A stretch of 64,000 nt of DNA from Flavisolibacter longurius (GCA_014163555.1 JACJGO010000009.1:107691-171690), one strand, 5' to 3'; positions 1 to 8,514 are shown, numbered from the stretch's first letter. Notes: a model not told the origin generated them from the sequence alone. Made by a program: numbers and translations.

Positions 1-708
1 CCGCATGATCTGGAAAGATTCTTCTTTCACTTGTGCAACAGTTTTGCCTTCTACACTGATTGGTTCCAAAAAATGCATTTCCACAACCGTAGGCCAGTAA
101 TAAAAAGTCTTCCGCGGCATGGCCTTGGCCGTATGAAAAATTACAGCAGGGATGATCTCTTTTTTGGTATCAATGGCGAGACGGAAAGCACCGTCCTGAA
201 AACGCTGCAACGGTTCCCTGGATTTGTTGCGGGTGCCCTCCGGGTAAATGCACATGTGCAGGCCCTGCTCCAATACTTCTTTCATTTTACCATAACTGGC
301 CCGGCGGCTTTCTTCGCTTTTGCGGTCAACCAGTACGGCACCGCGGCGGTAGATAATACCAAAAACGGGGATCCTGGCCATTTCAATTTTGGCAATGGTT
401 TTATTGGGACCCGGGATGGTAGGCGAGGAGACGGGCGGATCGAGTAGAGAGTTGTGGTTGCAGATCACCACGTAGTTCTGGCCTTTTTTAAAATGCTTTT
501 TGCCAACCACTTTACGGAAAATGCCCGATAGCGGCAAAAAACTTCCCATCCATCCCGACCAGAAAAAATAGGCAATGCGGGAACGTTTGGGTTCGGGCCA
601 CAGTACCGTTATACCTATGGGCAAAAGAAAAACTAGCATTGTTATGACAAAAACAAGAATGGCCCACAAAGCAAAAATGCGCCCCAGAATATTCTTTACA
701 ACCTTCAC
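1..708 (-). CDS. plsC: 1-acyl-sn-glycerol-3-phosphate acyltransferase, 3' end outside window
   Basis: Translating the minus strand from a GTG at 708 gives 236 residues with no stop, so the gene runs off the left edge; plsC proteins are usually about 240-250 residues, so little is missing. A hydrophobic N-terminal segment (residues about 11-37) suggests an inner-membrane anchor. The family's catalytic motif H-x4-D is present as NHNSLLD (H85, D90), and the substrate motif as YPEGTRNKS near residue 158. The enzyme acylates lysophosphatidic acid to phosphatidic acid in phospholipid synthesis. An in-frame TAA lies four codons upstream, so GTG is the only reasonable start. It lies 55 bases downstream of ung on the same strand but has its own TAnnTTTG box. 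Confidence 0.9.
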   Translation of the reverse strand, partial: MKVVKNILGRIFALWAILVFVITMLVFLLPIGITVLWPEPKRSRIAYFFWSGWMGSFLPLSGIFRKVVGKKHFKKGQNYVVICNHNSLLDPPVSSPTIPGPNKTIAKIEMARIPVFGIIYRRGAVLVDRKSEESRRASYGKMKEVLEQGLHMCIYPEGTRNKSREPLQRFQDGAFRLAIDTKKEIIPAVIFHTAKAMPRKTFYYWPTVVEMHFLEPISVEGKTVAQVKEESFQIMR

Positions 709-726
709 AATTAAATTTTAAGGGGG

Positions 727-734
727 CAAAAATA
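727..734 (-). promoter_or_regulatory. -7 promoter box (TAnnTTTG) of plsC
   Basis: The minus strand reads TATTTTTG, a full match to the Bacteroidota -7 consensus TAnnTTTG. It lies 18 bases upstream of the GTG of plsC, in the short gap after ung. I see no good TTTG at the -33 position, so the match rests on one box. Confidence 0.4.
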
Positions 735-763
735 TTCAATGAACCGTTACCTCCGGCCTTTTC

Positions 764-1435
764 TTACAGGGCCCAGTCAATTGGGTCGATGCCTTTTTTT
801 ACCAGAAAGGCATTTGTTTTGGAAAAATGCTGGCATCCGAAAAATCCGTTTTTAGCGGCCAGTGGCGATGGATGCGCAGCTTTTAAAATGTGATGTTTTT
901 GGGTATCGATCAGGGCGATCTTTTCCTGGGCAAACCGTCCCCAGAGCAGGAACACAATGTCTTCTTTCAGCTCAGAAACTTTGCTGATCACCGTATCGGT
1001 GAAATGGTGCCAGCCAATTTTAGAATGACTCATGGGTTCCCCGGCACGAACGGTAAGGGAGGCGTTCAGGAGCAACACTCCTTGTTGGGCCCATTTGGTC
1101 AGGTTGCCCGTTTTTGGAATCGGCACACCCACATCGTCGTGCAATTCTTTAAAAATGTTAATGAGCGATGGTGGTGGCGGAATGCCGTCCTGCACGGAAA
1201 AGCTGAGCCCCATCGCCTGCCGCGGACCATGGTATGGATCCTGTCCAAGCAAAACAACTTTCACGTTGTCAAACGGCGCTTGTTCAAAGGCGTTGAAGAT
1301 CAGTGATCCCGGCGGATAAATGGTTTTGCCTTGCTCCTTTTCGGTTTTCAGGTGTTCGGCAATTTGCTTGAAGTAGGGTTTTTTAAATTCATCTTCCAGC
1401 ACTTCTTTCCAGGAAGCTTCCATCTTAACGTTCAT
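764..1435 (-). CDS. ung: Uracil-DNA glycosylase (family 1)
   Basis: A 223-residue protein that removes uracil from DNA as the first step of base excision repair. Both family-1 signatures are present: the water-activating motif GQDPYHGP (Asp66) and the C-terminal HPSPLAA loop that inserts into the minor groove. The N-terminal stretch [15 protein letters not shown] lines up with the start of known Ung proteins. The open frame extends upstream to 1504, but that extension ([12 protein letters not shown]...) has no counterpart in the family, so I start at the ATG at 1435; ATGs at 1441 and 1423 are also possible. Length is normal for the family (about 220-230 residues). Confidence 0.95.
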   Translation of the reverse strand: MNVKMEASWKEVLEDEFKKPYFKQIAEHLKTEKEQGKTIYPPGSLIFNAFEQAPFDNVKVVLLGQDPYHGPRQAMGLSFSVQDGIPPPPSLINIFKELHDDVGVPIPKTGNLTKWAQQGVLLLNASLTVRAGEPMSHSKIGWHHFTDTVISKVSELKEDIVFLLWGRFAQEKIALIDTQKHHILKAAHPSPLAAKNGFFGCQHFSKTNAFLVKKGIDPIDWAL

Positions 1436-1581
1436 CGGCATGGGGTTTTCGTACAGTGTGCAACAAATGTACTGCCGAAAAAAGCATCGAAAAAAAACCG
1501 GCATTTATAACCAGGAATCGTTGAAGAAATTTTTTTGTGCGGTTCTATGGAAAATAAGGTTTACAGGATAGGGAAGGTGTG

Positions 1582-1608
1582 TTGTTGTGCATTTTATCCG
1601 TTATTTTG
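1582..1608 (+). promoter_or_regulatory. Possible promoter of the inositol lipid cluster
   Basis: A TTG at 1582 and TATTTTG at 1602-1608 resemble the Bacteroidota -33/-7 pair, but the -7 box is one base short of TAnnTTTG and the spacer of 17 is shorter than the usual 19-21. It lies about 90 bases upstream of the inositol-3-phosphate synthase ATG. Weak call. Confidence 0.25.
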
Positions 1609-1694
1609 CGCCACAGCCCGAACCAATGCTCTATCTGACAAATGGCAAAACGGACTGCTGAATCTTAATTTTTTCTGGTTAAATTTTTTATTAC

Positions 1695-3020
1695 ATGCAG
1701 AATACAATACAAAAAACCAATGGTAAACTCGGTGTATTGATACCGGGATTGGGCGCTGTGGCCACCACCTTTATTGCAGGTGTGGAAGCGGTGAAGAAAG
1801 GAATTTCACAACCGGTAGGGTCGTTGACGCAAATGGGAAATATCCGCCTGGGCAAACGTACCGAGAACCGCTACCCGAAAATAAAAGAGTTTGTTCCTCT
1901 TGCCGGCCTGGAAGAAATGGTGTTTGGTGGCTGGGATGTGTACAGCGATAACGTGTTTGAAGCGGCCAGCAAAGCCAAAGTTCTTGAACCCATGTTGCTG
2001 CATGCTGTAAAAGCAGAGCTGGAAAGCATCAAGCCAATGAAGGCTGTTTTCGATAAATCCTACATTTCCAATCTGGATGGCGATCACGTAAAAGAAGCCG
2101 CCACCAAAGCCGACTTGGCCAAGATGGTGATGGATGACATTGAAAACTTCCGTGATGCCAACGACTGCGAACGGGTGGTGATTGTTTGGTGTGGTTCCAC
2201 AGAAAAATACATCGAGACCTCAGATGTGCACCAAAGCATTGAAAGCTTTGAAGAAGGGCTACGCAACAATGATCCTGCTATTTCCCCTTCCATGATTTAT
2301 GCCTACGCGGCGCTGAAGCTGGGTGTTCCGTTTGCCAACGGTGCCCCCAACCTGACCTGCGACATTCCGGCCCTGGAAGAACTGGCCAAGCAGACTGGCA
2401 CACCCATCGGCGGTAAAGACTTTAAAACGGGGCAAACCCTGATGAAAACCATCGTTGCCCCTGGCCTGGCCGCCCGTGCTCTTGGTGTGAAAGGTTGGTT
2501 TTCCAGCAACATCCTGGGTAACCGTGATGGTTATGTGCTGGATCATCCTGATAACTTTAAAACTAAAGAAGTTTCTAAGCTGAGTGTACTGGAAGATATT
2601 CTGCAGCCTGAGCACAACCAGGAACTGTACGGTGAAATCTACCACAAAGTGCGCATCAACTATTATCCTCCGCATGGCGATAACAAAGAAAGCTGGGACA
2701 ACATCGATATTTTCGGCTGGCTCGGTTATCAAATGCAGATCAAGATTAACTTCCTTTGCCGCGATTCCATATTGGCAGCACCGATTGTATTGGACCTGGC
2801 CCTGTTTATGGACCTGGCCAAGCGGGCCAACATGTCGGGCATCCAGGAGTGGTTATCATTCTACTTTAAATCACCGCAAACCGCACCGGGGTTGCGTCCG
2901 GAGCACGACATTTTCAAACAACTGATCAAATTGCAAAATACCCTCCGCCACATGATGGGAGAAGATCTCATCACACACCTGGGACTTGATTATTACCAGG
3001 ACCTGGTGGAAGTTCTGTAA
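1695..3020 (+). CDS. ino1: Inositol-3-phosphate synthase (myo-inositol-1-phosphate synthase)
   Basis: A 441-residue cytoplasmic enzyme that isomerises glucose 6-phosphate to 1L-myo-inositol 1-phosphate with NAD as a recycled cofactor. The N-terminus carries a glycine-rich NAD-binding loop (VLIPGLGAVATTF, residues about 14-26). The C-terminal third has NYYPPHGDNKESWDNIDIFG, typical of the catalytic domain. Length and layout fit the bacterial/archaeal branch, which is shorter than the roughly 530-residue eukaryotic enzyme. It is first in a same-strand run of seven lipid genes; the PgpA-like gene starts one base after its stop. In Bacteroides thetaiotaomicron the orthologous gene heads the inositol lipid cluster, so its product here probably feeds phosphatidylinositol synthesis rather than osmolyte production. 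Confidence 0.93.
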   Translation: MQNTIQKTNGKLGVLIPGLGAVATTFIAGVEAVKKGISQPVGSLTQMGNIRLGKRTENRYPKIKEFVPLAGLEEMVFGGWDVYSDNVFEAASKAKVLEPMLLHAVKAELESIKPMKAVFDKSYISNLDGDHVKEAATKADLAKMVMDDIENFRDANDCERVVIVWCGSTEKYIETSDVHQSIESFEEGLRNNDPAISPSMIYAYAALKLGVPFANGAPNLTCDIPALEELAKQTGTPIGGKDFKTGQTLMKTIVAPGLAARALGVKGWFSSNILGNRDGYVLDHPDNFKTKEVSKLSVLEDILQPEHNQELYGEIYHKVRINYYPPHGDNKESWDNIDIFGWLGYQMQIKINFLCRDSILAAPIVLDLALFMDLAKRANMSGIQEWLSFYFKSPQTAPGLRPEHDIFKQLIKLQNTLRHMMGEDLITHLGLDYYQDLVEVL

Positions 3021-3021
3021 T

Positions 3022-3474
3022 ATGTTTTTTTCAAAACTCATCGCCACATTTTTTGGCGTTGGCTACATACAAAAAGGTGCAGGCACATTGGCTGCACTTT
3101 TTTGTTGTGTTGCCTGGTATTTTTGGTTGGGACAAACTGGCCTTGCGACGGAAATAAGTCTGCTCGTACTTGTATTTTTCCTGGGCGTGATTACGGCAAC
3201 AACTGTTGAAAAGGAGTGGGGCCACGACAGCAACCGCGTAGTTATTGATGAAGTGCACGGGATGCTGATGGCATTGTTCCTGGTACCGGCAGACTGGCGT
3301 TATGTGTTGATAGCGTTTGTTCTGTTCCGCTTTTTTGATATTGCCAAACCACTGGGAATCCGAAGGATGGAAAGGCAGCCGAAAGGTTGGGGTGTGATGT
3401 TGGATGACCTGTTGGCTGGATTGTATTCTAACGTAATTTTGCAGATTATCATCAAAAGCCACCTTTTTTCATGA
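3022..3474 (+). CDS. PgpA-family phosphatase, candidate phosphatidylinositol-phosphate phosphatase
   Basis: A 150-residue inner-membrane protein of the phosphatidylglycerophosphatase A family. The family blocks are all present: GYIQKGAGTLAA near the N-terminus, DEVHGM in the middle, FRFFDIAKPLGI, and MLDDLLAGLYS near the C-terminus. I start at ATG 3022, one base after the ino1 stop; the open frame reaches 2986 but those codons overlap ino1. Because it sits between the inositol phosphate synthase and a CDP-alcohol transferase, the likely substrate is phosphatidylinositol phosphate, as proposed for the PgpA-like protein of the Bacteroides cluster; ordinary phosphatidylglycerophosphate is the alternative. 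It overlaps the next gene by 4 bases (ATGA). Confidence 0.88.
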   Translation: MFFSKLIATFFGVGYIQKGAGTLAALFCCVAWYFWLGQTGLATEISLLVLVFFLGVITATTVEKEWGHDSNRVVIDEVHGMLMALFLVPADWRYVLIAFVLFRFFDIAKPLGIRRMERQPKGWGVMLDDLLAGLYSNVILQIIIKSHLFS

Positions 3475-3842
3475 TCCGCTTCGCCAAAGCTCAACTGGCC
3501 TCCTTTGTTGCGTCTTCTGTAGATTATTTCATTACCATTCTCTGCGTGGAGTTTATGGGATTCTGGTATGTGGCCGGTAGCAGTACCGGTACCATCATCG
3601 GCGGCATGACCAATTTTTCTATCGGCAGGCATTGGGTTTTTAAGGGCGGCGAGCGGGAACGGCACATTCAACTGCTACGCTATTTCCTGGTATGGACGGG
3701 CTACCTTTTTCTTACCACCATGGGAGTTTACCTGTTAACGCATTTTGGCCATTACAATTATCTTTTTTCCAAACTATCCGTTACACTTTTTCTGGCGGTT
3801 GCCTACAATTATCCTTTGCAGAAGCGCTTTGTTTTCAAATAA
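3471..3842 (+). CDS. GtrA-like family membrane protein
   Basis: A 123-residue protein with four predicted membrane helices and the GtrA family layout: a short basic N-terminus (MIRFAKAQL), a GGMTNFSIGRHWVFK block, and a closing YNYPLQKRFVFK. GtrA-like proteins are thought to help move polyprenyl-phosphate sugars across the membrane. The start overlaps the upstream phosphatase stop by 4 bases, so translation is probably coupled. Its place in an inositol lipid cluster suggests a role in moving or glycosylating the lipid headgroup, but that is inference from position only. Confidence 0.82.
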   Translation: MIRFAKAQLASFVASSVDYFITILCVEFMGFWYVAGSSTGTIIGGMTNFSIGRHWVFKGGERERHIQLLRYFLVWTGYLFLTTMGVYLLTHFGHYNYLFSKLSVTLFLAVAYNYPLQKRFVFK

Positions 3843-3864
3843 ATATTTTACGGGTCCAGCTTAA

Positions 3865-3901
3865 TTTGTATAAAGTATTCAGGCTTATTCCCTATTTTTT
3901 G
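3865..3901 (+). promoter_or_regulatory. Weak internal promoter candidate before the phosphodiesterase-like gene
   Basis: TTTG at 3865-3868 and TATTTTTTG at 3893-3901 resemble the -33 and -7 boxes, but the -7 has one extra T and the spacer (24) is long. The ATG of the next gene is only 6 bases downstream. Confidence 0.25.
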
Positions 3902-3906
3902 CTTTC

Positions 3907-5322
3907 ATGCAAAAGAAAAAGCGGGTCGTATTTTATTTGCTGGACGGTGCCCGTCCTGACATTCTCCAAAAACTTCTCAGTCAAAATTATCTTCCGAACC
4001 TTGCACAGATTATTGCAGAAGGTACGTTCCGTACAGCGACAACCTGTTTGCCATCTACCACCGGTCCGGCGTATCTGCCTTTTCTGACCGGGCACTTTCC
4101 CGGGACAATGAATATTACCGGCATCCGTTGGTTTGACAAAAAGGAGTTCCGACGTACCCGGTTCAATAAACGGGCCATGCGTTCTTATTGCGGGCCGGAA
4201 GCGGCCTTCTTTAATGCGGATATGGAGGCGGAAAAGCAAACTTTGTTTGAACGAATTGACAAATCATACAACGTTTACAACATGGTAACCCGGGGTCTGA
4301 AAAAGGAATACGATATCACACCCCGAAACAAAGGATTGCTTTACACTAAGGCTCATTTTCTATTGCGTCATCATCCTGTCGACAGAAAGGGTCATGAACA
4401 GATCATGGCTTTATTGAATAGAGGAGACGATTTTGATTTTCTGTTTGCGGTTTTTCCCAGCGTGGATTGGGATTCGCATTATCATCATTTTGAAGACAAG
4501 CGTACAATTGATGCCTATAAAATTGCGGACGATAGTATTGGCGAGATGCGCAATAACCTGGAGAAAAAAGGATGGTGGCAAGACACCTTGTTCCTATTGA
4601 CCTCTGATCACGGACTTTCGGCTACGCATACTCATTTCGATGTTGGCGACTGGATGACAGCGCATGACCTGCGGTCGGTAAGTTACCCGGTTATCTGGCG
4701 GCGATCACCCAAGTCAGCCGTCATGATTTCAGGAAATTCTTTTGGAAGTGTTCACTTATTGAATCACAAAGGTGATCATGTCTTGCAAAAAAAAGAGCTG
4801 TTAACGTACCTGGGTGCTGACAGGTTAAAAATGTTTACGGCAGAAAAAGCAGTTGATTTTATTGCATACCGAAATGAAATCCCGGGCAGCTATTCGATTC
4901 AGAATGCGGCGGGATCGGCTGTGATAAAAAAAGAAAATTTGTTGTTTGCGTACCATCCTGAAACAAGGGATCCGCTGCAATTGGGTGACCTTTCACCAAA
5001 AGGTGACCGCGACACCTTGGAAGCGACGATAGGAACAGGCTACCCGGATGCGCTGGTACAGATTGCACAATTGTTACAAAGTCGCCGTGCCGGCGATTTT
5101 ATTGTTTGTGCTAAAGATGGATACGACCTGCGGGATTTTTGGGGATACCCGGAACACAAAGGATCACATGGTTCACTGGCAAAAGAACACATGCTGGTGC
5201 CATTGATTTATAACCAAAAGGGATGGGCCAACTACCCTGTAAGAACGGCCGACCTGTATGCAACGATTTTGCAGTGGTTGGAGAAAACGGCTCTATCCTC
5301 AGAAGGTGTGTCATTACTATAA
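3907..5322 (+). CDS. Alkaline-phosphatase-superfamily phosphodiesterase/phosphatase
   Basis: A 471-residue protein of the type I phosphodiesterase / nucleotide pyrophosphatase fold. Visible metal and nucleophile sites, in order: LLDGARPD (metal Asp), CLPSTTGPAYLPF with the likely Thr nucleophile, VDWDSHYHHFED (metal Asp and His), and LTSDHGLSATHTHFD (Asp-His and a distal His). There is no signal peptide or membrane helix, so the protein appears cytoplasmic, unusual for this superfamily. It lies inside the inositol lipid cluster, so a phosphoester of an inositol lipid or its precursor is a sensible substrate, but nothing in the sequence fixes it. Nucleotide or phosphonate substrates remain possible. 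Confidence 0.8.
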   Translation: MQKKKRVVFYLLDGARPDILQKLLSQNYLPNLAQIIAEGTFRTATTCLPSTTGPAYLPFLTGHFPGTMNITGIRWFDKKEFRRTRFNKRAMRSYCGPEAAFFNADMEAEKQTLFERIDKSYNVYNMVTRGLKKEYDITPRNKGLLYTKAHFLLRHHPVDRKGHEQIMALLNRGDDFDFLFAVFPSVDWDSHYHHFEDKRTIDAYKIADDSIGEMRNNLEKKGWWQDTLFLLTSDHGLSATHTHFDVGDWMTAHDLRSVSYPVIWRRSPKSAVMISGNSFGSVHLLNHKGDHVLQKKELLTYLGADRLKMFTAEKAVDFIAYRNEIPGSYSIQNAAGSAVIKKENLLFAYHPETRDPLQLGDLSPKGDRDTLEATIGTGYPDALVQIAQLLQSRRAGDFIVCAKDGYDLRDFWGYPEHKGSHGSLAKEHMLVPLIYNQKGWANYPVRTADLYATILQWLEKTALSSEGVSLL

Positions 5323-5348
5323 AATATACGCTGTACTAATATTCATAT

Positions 5349-6482
5349 ATGCCTGTATCGCAAACTTCAGTAATTGTTGAAAAAGAGCAGGAAACAGAAA
5401 AGAAAGCTGCTTCGCTTTTTAACCAAAGACGTTTGATCAGGCGGTGCATTTGGTTTGTGCTGATTACCGTTTTGACCATCGCAGCAATCTTTATTTACAA
5501 CCGGGGTGGAGAATCTATCTCTGTACTAAAGCACCTGCAATTCTCCTATCTTATTTTTTGTTTTTTTCTTTTGTTTATTGATCTGATGTTAGGAAGTTGG
5601 CGCAATCACATATTTATCCGGAAGCTAAAGCCGGGTTTATCCCATTGGGTGAGTTTTCGGGCAAACGTAGCCAATATGTTTATGGGTGCTGTTACACCGG
5701 CGCACAGCGGAGCCGGACCTGCACAGATTTATGTGTACATGCGTAACAGTGTACGTTTTGTAGATGCCTTTACAGTGAGCCTGATCAACATGGGCGCAAC
5801 TCTTATTTTTATGCCAACGGCAGGACTGATTGCCATTTTTCTCTTGCGGGAAAACGTATCGGATGGAATAGTTCCTGTGCTGTTACAATACGGGTTTGGC
5901 TTTTTTACACTTTTTCTCTTGGCGTTTTTGTTGGCTTTTTGGAGACCGTTGTGGATTGGAAGGGTGATCATGAAAATAGCGCAATGGCTTTCCGTACTCT
6001 TTCCAAAGAAAAAATCAAAATTGTTGCGGTGGAGCCTACATTCAAACAGCAGCATTCAAACCTATCAACAGACCTCCAGCCTTTTGCTGAAGCAGCATAA
6101 AATGTTGTTTCCCTTCAGTCTACTTATTACAACCTTACTTTACCTGAACAAATATTGCATGCAATATTTTATCCTCCTGGGTTTGGGCATTGAATCTGAT
6201 ATTCTGCAGGTGGTTGTTGTGCAGGTCCTTATTCAGTTCATGATCTATTTCGCACCCAGTCCGGGCGGTAGTGGCTTTGCTGAAATGAGTATCGCTGTTC
6301 TTTTCGAAAAAATTGTACCGGCTGCAGTGTTACCCCTGTTTACTTTGCTGCAGCGATCCTACCTTTTATTTTTTCCCTCCATTATTGGCGCTGCTGTTGT
6401 TATCCGCCTGTTACAACGACAGGCGAAGGAATGGAGGAGAGATCCACTGACCAATGGCAATAATGGGTCTGCAATTAAATAA
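5349..6482 (+). CDS. UPF0104 / lysylphosphatidylglycerol-synthase-type transmembrane protein (flippase-like)
   Basis: A 377-residue protein with about eight hydrophobic segments. It has the family hallmark block NMFMGAVTPAHSGAGPAQIY and the C-terminal FAPSPGGSGFAEMSIAVLF. This is the membrane half of MprF (the flippase part) without the aminoacyl transferase domain. Such stand-alone proteins are presumed lipid flippases. It starts 26 bases after the phosphodiesterase-like gene on the same strand. In this cluster it could move an inositol lipid, or a decorated form of it, across the inner membrane; that role is inferred from context. Confidence 0.82.
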   Translation: MPVSQTSVIVEKEQETEKKAASLFNQRRLIRRCIWFVLITVLTIAAIFIYNRGGESISVLKHLQFSYLIFCFFLLFIDLMLGSWRNHIFIRKLKPGLSHWVSFRANVANMFMGAVTPAHSGAGPAQIYVYMRNSVRFVDAFTVSLINMGATLIFMPTAGLIAIFLLRENVSDGIVPVLLQYGFGFFTLFLLAFLLAFWRPLWIGRVIMKIAQWLSVLFPKKKSKLLRWSLHSNSSIQTYQQTSSLLLKQHKMLFPFSLLITTLLYLNKYCMQYFILLGLGIESDILQVVVVQVLIQFMIYFAPSPGGSGFAEMSIAVLFEKIVPAAVLPLFTLLQRSYLLFFPSIIGAAVVIRLLQRQAKEWRRDPLTNGNNGSAIK

Positions 6483-6601
6483 TTGATGGCGTTATCATGC
6501 TATCGGAGGCTGTAGAATACACAGCGCATACAGCAAGTCAATCGTGAGGTGGTCTGTAAGTTGCTACCATCTTTATTTCTGGTTCACCGGCCGTAAACCT
6601 G

Positions 6602-6609
6602 TATGTTTG
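6602..6609 (+). promoter_or_regulatory. -7 promoter box of the CDP-alcohol transferase gene
   Basis: TATGTTTG is a full match to TAnnTTTG and lies 13 bases upstream of the ATG at 6623, in a 140-base gap that breaks the otherwise tight gene run. No clear -33 TTTG is seen. It suggests that the last two genes can be expressed apart from the first five. Confidence 0.4.
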
Positions 6610-6622
6610 AGTCAGAATTGTA

Positions 6623-7357
6623 ATGAAATTTGCCAGTATGGAATCGAAGTCACTTCGTATAAAACTTCAATTTGGTATTTATAAAATCATCGACCCGTTT
6701 GTAAAACTTCTGATTAAAATTGGATTTACACCCAATCTGGTTACCATTGTTGGATTTTTTCTGAACATTGGCGTCGCCGTCATATTTGTGTTGGGTGCCG
6801 AAAAAACAAACCGCGGTGATTTTTCCTACGTTGGCTGGGCCGGCGGCTTAATCCTCTTTGCCGGAATCTTTGATATGCTCGACGGACAGGTGGCCCGCTT
6901 GGGAAAAATGAGTTCATCATTTGGTGCTTTTCTTGATTCGGTGCTTGACCGCTACAGTGAGTTGTTTATGTTCCTGGGTATTTGTTATTACCTCGTATCG
7001 CAACACTATTTTGTTTCTTCCCTGTTTGCCTTTATTGGTTTGATCGGTTCGATGATGGTGAGCTATACAAGGGCCAGGGCCGAAGGACTGGGTATTCAGT
7101 GCAAAGGAGGCTTGATGCAACGGCCCGAAAGAGTGGTTTTGGTAGGTACTTCGGCCTTGCTTTGTGGTATTCTGGCGCCGCACATTGGCCCCGATTTTAA
7201 GTGGCATGTCAAGGGCATACCGTTTCACCTTTTCGAAACCATGTCCATCTTCACTATACCCTTAACGGTGCTGGCTATCCTTACCAATGTTACGGCGTAT
7301 CACCGGGTGATGGAAGCCAAACGGGCACTGGATGCAAAAGATGCAAAGGGAAACTAA
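6623..7357 (+). CDS. CDP-alcohol phosphatidyltransferase, candidate phosphatidylinositol-phosphate synthase
   Basis: A 244-residue membrane enzyme. The CDP-alcohol phosphotransferase signature D-x2-DG-x2-AR-x8-G-x3-D-x3-D is complete: D84, D87, G88, A91, R92, G101, D105 and D109. The enzyme swaps CMP of CDP-diacylglycerol for an alcohol headgroup. With an inositol-3-phosphate synthase in the cluster, the headgroup is most likely inositol phosphate, giving phosphatidylinositol phosphate as the orthologous Bacteroides enzyme does. Phosphatidylglycerophosphate or phosphatidylserine synthase activity is less likely from context. An alternative start is the Met at residue 6 (6638). Confidence 0.88.
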   Translation: MKFASMESKSLRIKLQFGIYKIIDPFVKLLIKIGFTPNLVTIVGFFLNIGVAVIFVLGAEKTNRGDFSYVGWAGGLILFAGIFDMLDGQVARLGKMSSSFGAFLDSVLDRYSELFMFLGICYYLVSQHYFVSSLFAFIGLIGSMMVSYTRARAEGLGIQCKGGLMQRPERVVLVGTSALLCGILAPHIGPDFKWHVKGIPFHLFETMSIFTIPLTVLAILTNVTAYHRVMEAKRALDAKDAKGN

Positions 7358-7385
7358 TTCTTACGCCACCAACTTTACCTTCCAT

Positions 7386-7393
7386 TAATTTTG
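7386..7393 (+). promoter_or_regulatory. -7 promoter box of the Aur1-like gene
   Basis: TAATTTTG matches TAnnTTTG fully. It lies 22 bases upstream of the ATG at 7416, inside the 58-base gap after the CDP-alcohol transferase gene, so the last gene of the cluster probably has its own promoter. The -33 region is poor. Confidence 0.42.
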
Positions 7394-7415
7394 TAGCCAA
7401 ATCGGCTGCAAAAGT

Positions 7416-8402
7416 ATGATACCAGAATCCGGGTTAGAAGAAAGGGTGTTACGTTCATCACCAGCAAAAGCCATCGAAGAATCATCGCGACTAATTACAC
7501 TGAAAAGCGTTCTTTTATGTGCGCTGCTTTCCGCTGCCTATTTAACCCTTTCCCGGGTACTCGTTGGATTTAAATCCGATCAGTTAGTGTTGGTAGGAAT
7601 TTTTAATCTCTGCTTTTTTGCCAGTCGGGTGACAAGGCAATTCATTATCGGCTTCTCCATTTTTATCGTGTACTGGATCCTGTTCGATTACATGAAAGCC
7701 TTTCCGAATTATTTGGTCAATGATGTTCACATTGCCGATTTATACGCTGCTGAAAAAGCCCTGTTTGGCATTTCAACAAATGGTACCATTTTAACGCCGA
7801 ACGAATATTTTGCTTTGTATAATTCCAAAGCCGTTGATATTGTTACGGGCATTTTTTATCTCTGCTGGGTACCGGTTCCCTTGGCCTTTGCCGGGGTAAT
7901 GTTTTTTAAAAACCGGGTTGCGTTTTTCCAGTTTTCCCTCACGTTTTTCTTGGTGAATATTCTGGGATTCATTGGCTATTATCTTTACCCGGCAGCTCCG
8001 CCGTGGTATGTAGCGCAGCATGGCTTTGATTTTTTAGCTTCTACGCCGGGCAATACGGCCGGGCTTTCCCGCTTCGACGATTTTTTTAATGTTTCTATTT
8101 TCGAAGGCATTTATGCAAAAAGCTCCAATGTATTCGCTGCCATGCCCTCCATGCATGCGTCTTTTATGCTGATCGTGTTGTTCTATGGGTTGAAATACAG
8201 GATGAAAGGCTGGAATATCCTTTTTGCCATGATTATGACCGGCATCTGGTTTTCGGCCATTTATTCCAGCCACCACTATATTCTGGATGTTCTGGCCGGA
8301 ATCGGCTGTGCCATTGCCGCCATAACCATTTTGCAATGGTGGATGAGTCGAAAAAGCGGTAAGCGCTTCCTTAATTCCCTCCTGTTTCACACATCGAATT
8401 AA
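7416..8402 (+). CDS. PAP2-superfamily inositolphosphotransferase, Aur1-like (candidate inositol phosphoceramide synthase)
   Basis: A 328-residue multi-pass membrane protein. It has the lipid-phosphatase-superfamily motifs PSMHAS (His247) and SSHHYILDVLAG (His287, Asp291), plus the YLYPAAPPWYV block typical of the Aur1/Ipt1 inositolphosphotransferase branch rather than of plain PAP2 phosphatases. Aur1-type enzymes transfer phosphoinositol from phosphatidylinositol to ceramide. In Bacteroides a PAP2-type protein in the matching cluster makes phosphoinositol dihydroceramide. As last gene of the run it would carry out the final step of the pathway. The substrate is inferred from motif and context. 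Confidence 0.85.
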   Translation: MIPESGLEERVLRSSPAKAIEESSRLITLKSVLLCALLSAAYLTLSRVLVGFKSDQLVLVGIFNLCFFASRVTRQFIIGFSIFIVYWILFDYMKAFPNYLVNDVHIADLYAAEKALFGISTNGTILTPNEYFALYNSKAVDIVTGIFYLCWVPVPLAFAGVMFFKNRVAFFQFSLTFFLVNILGFIGYYLYPAAPPWYVAQHGFDFLASTPGNTAGLSRFDDFFNVSIFEGIYAKSSNVFAAMPSMHASFMLIVLFYGLKYRMKGWNILFAMIMTGIWFSAIYSSHHYILDVLAGIGCAIAAITILQWWMSRKSGKRFLNSLLFHTSN

Positions 8403-8514
8403 ATTTTTTTACATTATTAATTGACTGGACGCAATCCTTCTGAACCGTTTGAATTTTTAGAATGTTAAAAGGGGAGAAAGCAGCCGGGTTGTACACAAAT
8501 CTGGAAAGATTATT

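Noticed and set aside
890..1306. Plus-strand open frames inside ung
   Set aside because: Shadows of a gene whose minus-strand product is well matched.
764..1504. Longer uracil-DNA glycosylase with 23 extra N-terminal residues
   Set aside because: The extra residues have no counterpart in the family and the ATG at 1435 is closer to the conserved start.
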